Assembly (NCBI GenBank): GCA_944389145.1
Contig: CALXLH010000010.1
Location: forward strand, 1 to 64,000
DNA: 64,000 nucleotides
DNA from: an uncultured Spirochaetaceae bacterium
Lineage (GTDB): Bacteria > Spirochaetota > Spirochaetia > Sphaerochaetales > Sphaerochaetaceae
Direction: 5' to 3'
Part shown: positions 60,180 through 64,000 of the stretch, one piece after another
Position numbering within the stretch: the first letter of the stretch is position 1
Layout: every line of letters starts with the position of its first letter
The notes under the pieces: model-generated
Seen by the model: the letters and a program-made list of their open reading frames with translations, nothing else
What the model was told of the DNA's origin: nothing
Databases searched by the model: none
Program-made: the position numbers and the translations under genes

Positions 60180-60713
60180 ATGTACGTAATGCTTAGAAAA
60201 GAAATGCCGGAGCTTCGTGGATTCCTGGAAGGAAGGGGATATAAGACATCGGTGATGCCTGGTCTCTCCCTGCAGGGCTTTCCGCAGGCACTGCTCCTTG
60301 TAAATCCGTCGATCGTCGATATCTCGTCAGAGCTGGCCGCGATATCTCAGGCGGAGAGGGCCGTGAGGCTCGTCGTGATCGTGGAGGAGGGAGAGGCCTT
60401 CCTCGTTTCCACGCTCTTTCCAGATGCGACGGTACTGATCCGCACATCCAGGACGCTTCGCGATGATATCATCAGGGGATTGTCTGGACGTCGGGCGATA
60501 AAGGACAAGGCGCCCCTCCTTACAGATCCGGAGAAGCGCCTCCTTCATATGCTGAGCTTCGGCGTCTCGAACAAGGAGCTTGCCAGGCGCCTGGAACGGA
60601 GCGAGAGGACTGTCCGCCGCATCAAGGAATCGCTCTATGAGAAGACAGGGCTTGTTTCCTCCGAGCAGCTGATGCTCTACTCGCTCTTCCGGCTCAATAC
60701 TCGCAGCTCTTGA
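60180..60713 (+). CDS. LuxR-type helix-turn-helix regulator
   Basis: The 177-residue protein has a C-terminal LuxR/GerE-like helix-turn-helix ([23 protein letters not shown] spans about 124-147). The N-terminal 110 residues resemble a degenerate receiver-like fold but lack a clear phospho-acceptor Asp. No good ribosome site is seen before ATG 60180 or 60192, so the start is uncertain. The last 20 nt overlap asnS tail to tail. The 60114-60133 AT-rich hairpin upstream has no clear role. Confidence 0.75.
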   Translation: MYVMLRKEMPELRGFLEGRGYKTSVMPGLSLQGFPQALLLVNPSIVDISSELAAISQAERAVRLVVIVEEGEAFLVSTLFPDATVLIRTSRTLRDDIIRGLSGRRAIKDKAPLLTDPEKRLLHMLSFGVSNKELARRLERSERTVRRIKESLYEKTGLVSSEQLMLYSLFRLNTRSS

Positions 60714-62076
60714 CGTAGCGGGGATAAGGGATGACGTCACGGATGTTCGCCACTCCCGTGACATACTGCACGGCGCGCTCGAATCCCAGGCCGAATCCGG
60801 AATGAGGGACGCTGCCGTACCTGCGTAGGTCGAGGTACCACCAGTAGGCGCTCTCGTCGAGGCCAAGCTCCTTCATCCTCTCCTTCAGCACGTCGAGCCT
60901 GTACTCCCTTTCAGATCCACCTATGATCTCTCCGAGCCTCGGAGCCAGCACGTCCATCGCCCTTACCGTCTTTCCGTCGTCGTTCATCTTCATGTAGAAC
61001 GCCTTGATGTCCTTCGGGTAGTCGGTAACGATGACAGGACGCCTCGCGATCTCCTCCGTCAGGAACCGCTCATGCTCGCTCTGGATCTCGACGCCCCATC
61101 TGACAGGGAATTCAAAGCGGTCGTTATGCCTTTCGAGTATCTTTACGGCATCCGTATAGGTCATATGCTCGAACGGACTCTCGATCACATGCTCAAGCGT
61201 TTCCCTGACGCCTGCGAGCACGAATCTGGAGAAGAACTCCATGTCCTCTGCGTTCTTGTCCAGCACTGCGGAAAAGATGTACTTGAGGAATCTTTCCGCG
61301 ATGTCCATATCCCCCTCGAGGGTGCAGAACGCCATCTCCGGCTCGATCATCCAGAATTCGGCAAGGTGGCGGGCGGTGTTGGAGTTCTCCGCGCGGAAGG
61401 TCGGGCCGAACGTGTATATGTCCTTCATCGCAAGGGCATATGTCTCTCCCTCAAGCTGCCCGGAGACAGTGAGGTTGGCGAGCTTGCCGAAGAAGTCCTT
61501 GGAGTAGTCTACCTTCCCGTCCTCGCCCTTCGGAATGTTCTCCAGGTCGAGCGTCGTCACCTGGAACTGAGCTCCGGCGCCCTCGCAGTCCGATGCGGAG
61601 ATCAGCGGAGTGTTCACATATACGAAGCCGTTTTCCTGGAAGAACGAATGTACGGCATAGGCCATCGTATTCCTGACCCTCGTCACGGCTCCGAAGAGGT
61701 TGGTGCGAGGCCTCAGGTATGCCTTCTCCCTCAGGAACTCCACCGTGTGCTTCTTCTTCTGCAGCGGATAGTCCTGGGGACATGTGCCGATGACGGTAAG
61801 GCTCTCTGCCTGCAGCTCAACGCTCTGGCTTGAGCCCTGGGAGCTGACGAGGCATCCTTCGACGACGACCGAGGAGCCAGTCGTCACATCTTCCAGGTCC
61901 TTGTCTGAGAAGCGTGACCTGTCGAGCACGGCCTGAAGCCCCTTCAGGCATGATCCGTCGCTTATCTCGATGAAAGAGACGTTCTTGCTGTCTCTCCTTG
62001 TCCTGACCCAGCCTTCGGCCTTGATAGGCTCTGAGGAGGGTGTCATATGCAGTATTTCCTTGATTCTCGTATCCAT
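60694..62076 (-). CDS. asnS: Asparaginyl-tRNA synthetase
   Basis: The 460-residue class II synthetase has an OB-fold domain ([18 protein letters not shown]) and motif 2/3 regions such as [22 protein letters not shown] and [15 protein letters not shown]. The C-terminal DVIPYPRY is also typical. ATG 62076 is preferred to the ATG at 62109 because a GATAAT at 62095-62090 would start transcription near 62083, leaving a leader of about six bases and no Shine-Dalgarno. Confidence 0.94.
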   Translation of the reverse strand: MDTRIKEILHMTPSSEPIKAEGWVRTRRDSKNVSFIEISDGSCLKGLQAVLDRSRFSDKDLEDVTTGSSVVVEGCLVSSQGSSQSVELQAESLTVIGTCPQDYPLQKKKHTVEFLREKAYLRPRTNLFGAVTRVRNTMAYAVHSFFQENGFVYVNTPLISASDCEGAGAQFQVTTLDLENIPKGEDGKVDYSKDFFGKLANLTVSGQLEGETYALAMKDIYTFGPTFRAENSNTARHLAEFWMIEPEMAFCTLEGDMDIAERFLKYIFSAVLDKNAEDMEFFSRFVLAGVRETLEHVIESPFEHMTYTDAVKILERHNDRFEFPVRWGVEIQSEHERFLTEEIARRPVIVTDYPKDIKAFYMKMNDDGKTVRAMDVLAPRLGEIIGGSEREYRLDVLKERMKELGLDESAYWWYLDLRRYGSVPHSGFGLGFERAVQYVTGVANIRDVIPYPRYVKSCEY

Positions 62077-62089
62077 AGTCGTTGGCGGG

Positions 62090-62119
62090 ATTATCTCACT
62101 GCGGCGCATATACGGTCAA
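62090..62119 (-). promoter_or_regulatory. Promoter of asnS
   Basis: On the minus strand TTGACC (62119-62114), 18 bp, GATAAT (62095-62090); each box matches five of six. The leader is only about six to seven bases. Confidence 0.65.
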
Positions 62120-62174
62120 GCTTCGCCTGGTAATGATTAGCTATGATAGGCGGCCTCATAGTTATTTCGCCTTA

Positions 62175-62202
62175 TTGACAGCATCTCCCTCACAGGTAGA
62201 AT
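62175..62202 (+). promoter_or_regulatory. Promoter of ArsC-like gene (leaderless)
   Basis: Perfect TTGACA (62175-62180), 16 bp, TAGAAT (62197-62202). Transcription should start near 62209, two bases before ATG 62211. Confidence 0.75.
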
Positions 62203-62210
62203 CATTGGAT

Positions 62211-62543
62211 ATGCTAGAAGTGATCGGCTCGATGAAATCCCGGGACACGCAGAAGGCCTTGCGATATCTGAAGGAGCGGAGGATACCGTTCCAGTTCGTG
62301 GATATCGCGAAGGCGGAGCTGGGGGAGAAGGTGTGGAATAGCATATTCTCCTCTGTCGACAGCCCTGACGTGCTCGTTGACAGGGATTCGAGATATTATA
62401 AGGACAATGGCTGTGCATACATGGAGTATGACGCCAGGGAGCTTCTGATAGGGCATCCGGAGGCTATGGTGCTTCCCGTGCTGAGGAATCGAGGAAAGGC
62501 GAGGGCAGGCTGGGATGAAGGCTTCGTTGAGGAGCTTTCATGA
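62211..62543 (+). CDS. ArsC/Spx-like thioredoxin-fold protein
   Basis: The 110-residue protein has the ArsC/YffB/Spx pattern: EVIGSMKSRDTQKALRYL, then RRIPFQFVDIAKAEL, and a C-terminal VLPVLRNRGKARAGWDE. The usual CxxxxCR or CxxC motif is missing; the position where a cysteine would stand reads GSMKSRD. It is therefore unlikely to be an arsenate reductase. The start at 62211 gives a natural family length and a leaderless mRNA. It overlaps the next gene by 4 nt. Confidence 0.8.
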   Translation: MLEVIGSMKSRDTQKALRYLKERRIPFQFVDIAKAELGEKVWNSIFSSVDSPDVLVDRDSRYYKDNGCAYMEYDARELLIGHPEAMVLPVLRNRGKARAGWDEGFVEELS

Positions 62544-63388
62544 TCCATTATCTTGCGCTTACGACTGGCAGCTGCGGCAACTGCTACGTCTTTAATGATG
62601 GACAGGATACGATCGTCATCGACGCGGGTGTGACCTACTCAAAGCTCTCCCGCTCGCTCTGCGACCATGGGATAGATCCTGGCTCGATACGTGCGATCTT
62701 CCTGACCCATCTCCATCCTGATCACTCCAGAGGCGTCGGCGTCTCTCAGCGCAAGCTCGGCATCCCCGCGTATATCTCTTCCGTCTCGCTTGCCGAGAAT
62801 GCCGTCGTGATAGAGCGCCAGCGCATCGAGCGCACGCTTCTCCGCACGTTCGAGTATGGTGAGACGATAGCCGTCGGAGCGTTCCGCCTCATGCCGTTCA
62901 GGACGAGCCATGACAGCCCGGGCTCCGCGGGCTATGCGATTCTCTGCAATGGCTTCCGCTTCTTCCTAATGACCGATACCGGCGTGATACCGGAGGAGGC
63001 GGAGCGCCTTGCCTCGATCGCAGACGTTGAGTTCATAGAGGCGAACTATGATGATGATATGCTTGAGAAGGGGAGCTATCCATACCCCCTCAAGAGACGG
63101 ATACGTGGAAGCTATGGACACCTGTCGAACAGGGAGGCCGTAGCGTTCGCATCCCGCACCGCCCGCAGAGGGGACAGCGTATACTTTGTCCATCTTAGCA
63201 GGAACAACAATGATCCGGGACTGGTGCGGGACGAGGTGGTGCGTTCCATCCCTTCCGGGATATTCTGCAAGGTATGCGAGCGCGGAGAGGCATTCGAAGG
63301 ATTCTTGTATGACGAAGAAAGCTGGTGGAAAGAAGAAGGAAAGGAATATCCAGAGGCTGAAGGACTGCCGCAGGGTACGTCGCGCTGA
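62540..63388 (+). CDS. MBL-fold metallohydrolase (YycJ-like)
   Basis: The 282-residue protein has the metallo-beta-lactamase fold of the YycJ/WalJ group: TTGSCGNCYVF near the start (family SGSSGNCY), IVIDAG, and the metal motif THLHPDH (67-73). A later HDS (family H(S/T)D region) and FIEANYDDDML are also typical. YycJ-like proteins are exonuclease-like. It overlaps the ArsC-like gene as ATGA. Confidence 0.88.
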   Translation: MIHYLALTTGSCGNCYVFNDGQDTIVIDAGVTYSKLSRSLCDHGIDPGSIRAIFLTHLHPDHSRGVGVSQRKLGIPAYISSVSLAENAVVIERQRIERTLLRTFEYGETIAVGAFRLMPFRTSHDSPGSAGYAILCNGFRFFLMTDTGVIPEEAERLASIADVEFIEANYDDDMLEKGSYPYPLKRRIRGSYGHLSNREAVAFASRTARRGDSVYFVHLSRNNNDPGLVRDEVVRSIPSGIFCKVCERGEAFEGFLYDEESWWKEEGKEYPEAEGLPQGTSR

Positions 63389-63398
63389 TGGATTGAGG

Positions 63399-64000
63399 AT
63401 GAAGACGGTCCGGGGATACACGTTCCCTGACTTCGTCGATGCGGTCGCGGCACGTTACGGAAAGAGGACGTGCTATCGCGTGTTCCGTACCGGAGAGGAG
63501 AATGATATGACATATCTCCAGCTCTCCTGGTACTCCCGTGCTGTCTCATCCTACCTGCTGTCCCTTGGCGTGGATAGGGGCGACCGCATCGCGATCCTTG
63601 GAGAGAGCAGCCCCATGTGGATGGTGATGTATCTCGGCATCGTCTCCATAGGAGCAGTCGCCGTCCCGATACTCCCGGACTTCCCTGAGCGTGATGTCCG
63701 ATCGATCCTGGAGCAGAGCGGCGCCCGTGGCGTGGCCGTGAATGTCAAGCAGCAGGTCAAGGTTAAGGATGCAGAGGGCCTTCTTCTCTTCCGCCTGGAT
63801 GATCTTGTCCATGTCCCATCCATTCCTGATGGTTCCTCATTCGCTTCGGCTCCAGGCTACGCGATGCGTACCCATAAGATCGAGAAGGCTGCGCTGGATA
63901 GCCGCAGGGCCGCGGAAGGCGATCTTGCCTCCATCATCTTCACATCCGGTACCACTGGGGCCTCAAAGGGGGTCATGCTCACGCATATGAACATACTCAG
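63399..64000 (+). CDS. AMP-forming acyl-CoA synthetase-like ligase (third copy, 3' end outside window)
   Basis: The frame is open to the end of the window, giving about 200 N-terminal codons. The ATP-binding motif FTSGTTGASKGVMLTHMNI is present at the right end, and DRIAILGESSPMWMVMYLGI is family-like. It differs more from the two ligases at 47518 and 49339 than they do from each other. ATG 63399 gives a normal N-terminus (MKTVRGYTFPDFVDAVAARY), but only GAGG directly precedes it. An in-frame ATG at 63309 has AAGGA 7 nt upstream and would add 30 basic residues encoded inside the MBL gene. Confidence 0.88.
   Translation, partial: MKTVRGYTFPDFVDAVAARYGKRTCYRVFRTGEENDMTYLQLSWYSRAVSSYLLSLGVDRGDRIAILGESSPMWMVMYLGIVSIGAVAVPILPDFPERDVRSILEQSGARGVAVNVKQQVKVKDAEGLLLFRLDDLVHVPSIPDGSSFASAPGYAMRTHKIEKAALDSRRAAEGDLASIIFTSGTTGASKGVMLTHMNIL

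Noticed and set aside
62211-62543. Arsenate reductase
   Set aside because: The catalytic cysteine position is not Cys and no arsenic genes are nearby.
1-64000. CRISPR arrays, tRNA or rRNA genes, riboswitches
   Set aside because: No regularly spaced repeats, cloverleaf-like segments with a CCA-type end, rRNA-like sequence or known riboswitch cores were recognised by eye. A covariance-model search could still find small RNAs.

Overview
The window looks like chromosomal DNA of a spirochaete, most likely Spirochaetia of the Treponema/Sphaerochaeta type. This is inferred from family resemblance, not from a marker gene. Pointers are a long PPi-dependent phosphofructokinase, five solute-binding proteins whose signal peptides end in Phe-Ala followed by a Gly-Ser-Ser-Glu-like stretch with no lipobox cysteine, a very short rpoZ next to miaA, many ABC importers, and remnants of DUF234-type ATPases. 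DNA is moderately GC-rich with AT-rich intergenic islands. No rRNA, tRNA or CRISPR array was seen.

Layout: 1-300 is the 3' end of an IS200/IS605 tnpB. 499-5142 is a BMP-type (nucleoside or riboflavin) ABC importer. 5171-10417 pairs an AraC regulator with a divergent sugar-acid operon (enolase-superfamily dehydratase plus TRAP transporter dctPQM). 10525-17553 is mostly housekeeping: RlmD-like methyltransferase, cytidylate-kinase-like protein, rpoZ, miaA, then a leftward operon of an RqcH-like protein, a divergent MEMO-like protein and a membrane protein. 17631-17944 holds a small hydrophobic ORF enclosed in long inverted repeats between two facing promoters. 18144-23499 has an LRR surface protein, folC and a polar amino-acid ABC importer. 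23758-36960 is a LacI-controlled regulon: sugar ABC importer without an ATPase, LacI, GH31 glycosidase, two Gfo/Idh/MocA dehydrogenases, glycerol kinase and a three-part anaerobic glycerol-3-phosphate dehydrogenase. The gene set suggests uptake of a glycosyl-glycerol and use of both halves. 37096-39480 carries a lipoprotein gene behind a poly-G tract and a decayed ATPase pseudogene. 39789-46127 is pstSCAB-phoU-phoBR behind Pho-box-like repeats. 46190-51344 has an aminotransferase, two paralogous acyl-CoA ligases and yhbY. 51286-57741 is an AraC gene facing an operon in which two stand-alone RarA/MgsA C-terminal-domain proteins bracket a second ATPase-less sugar importer, followed by a phosphodiesterase. 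57845-64000 has pfp, a DUF188 protein, a LuxR-type regulator, asnS, an ArsC-like protein, a YycJ-like MBL hydrolase and the start of a third AMP-forming ligase.

Recurrent themes: genes inside operons overlap by ATGA/GTGA or carry strong Shine-Dalgarno sites, while several singly promoted genes (both AraC genes, asnS, the ArsC-like gene, perhaps folC and the DUF188 gene) look leaderless. Strong hairpins follow several binding-protein genes. Convergent genes overlap at their 3' ends.

The two best candidates for something undescribed are the inverted-repeat small-ORF locus (17631-17944), which resembles a type I toxin-antitoxin module, and the transporter operon bracketed by RarA-C proteins (52335-57741).
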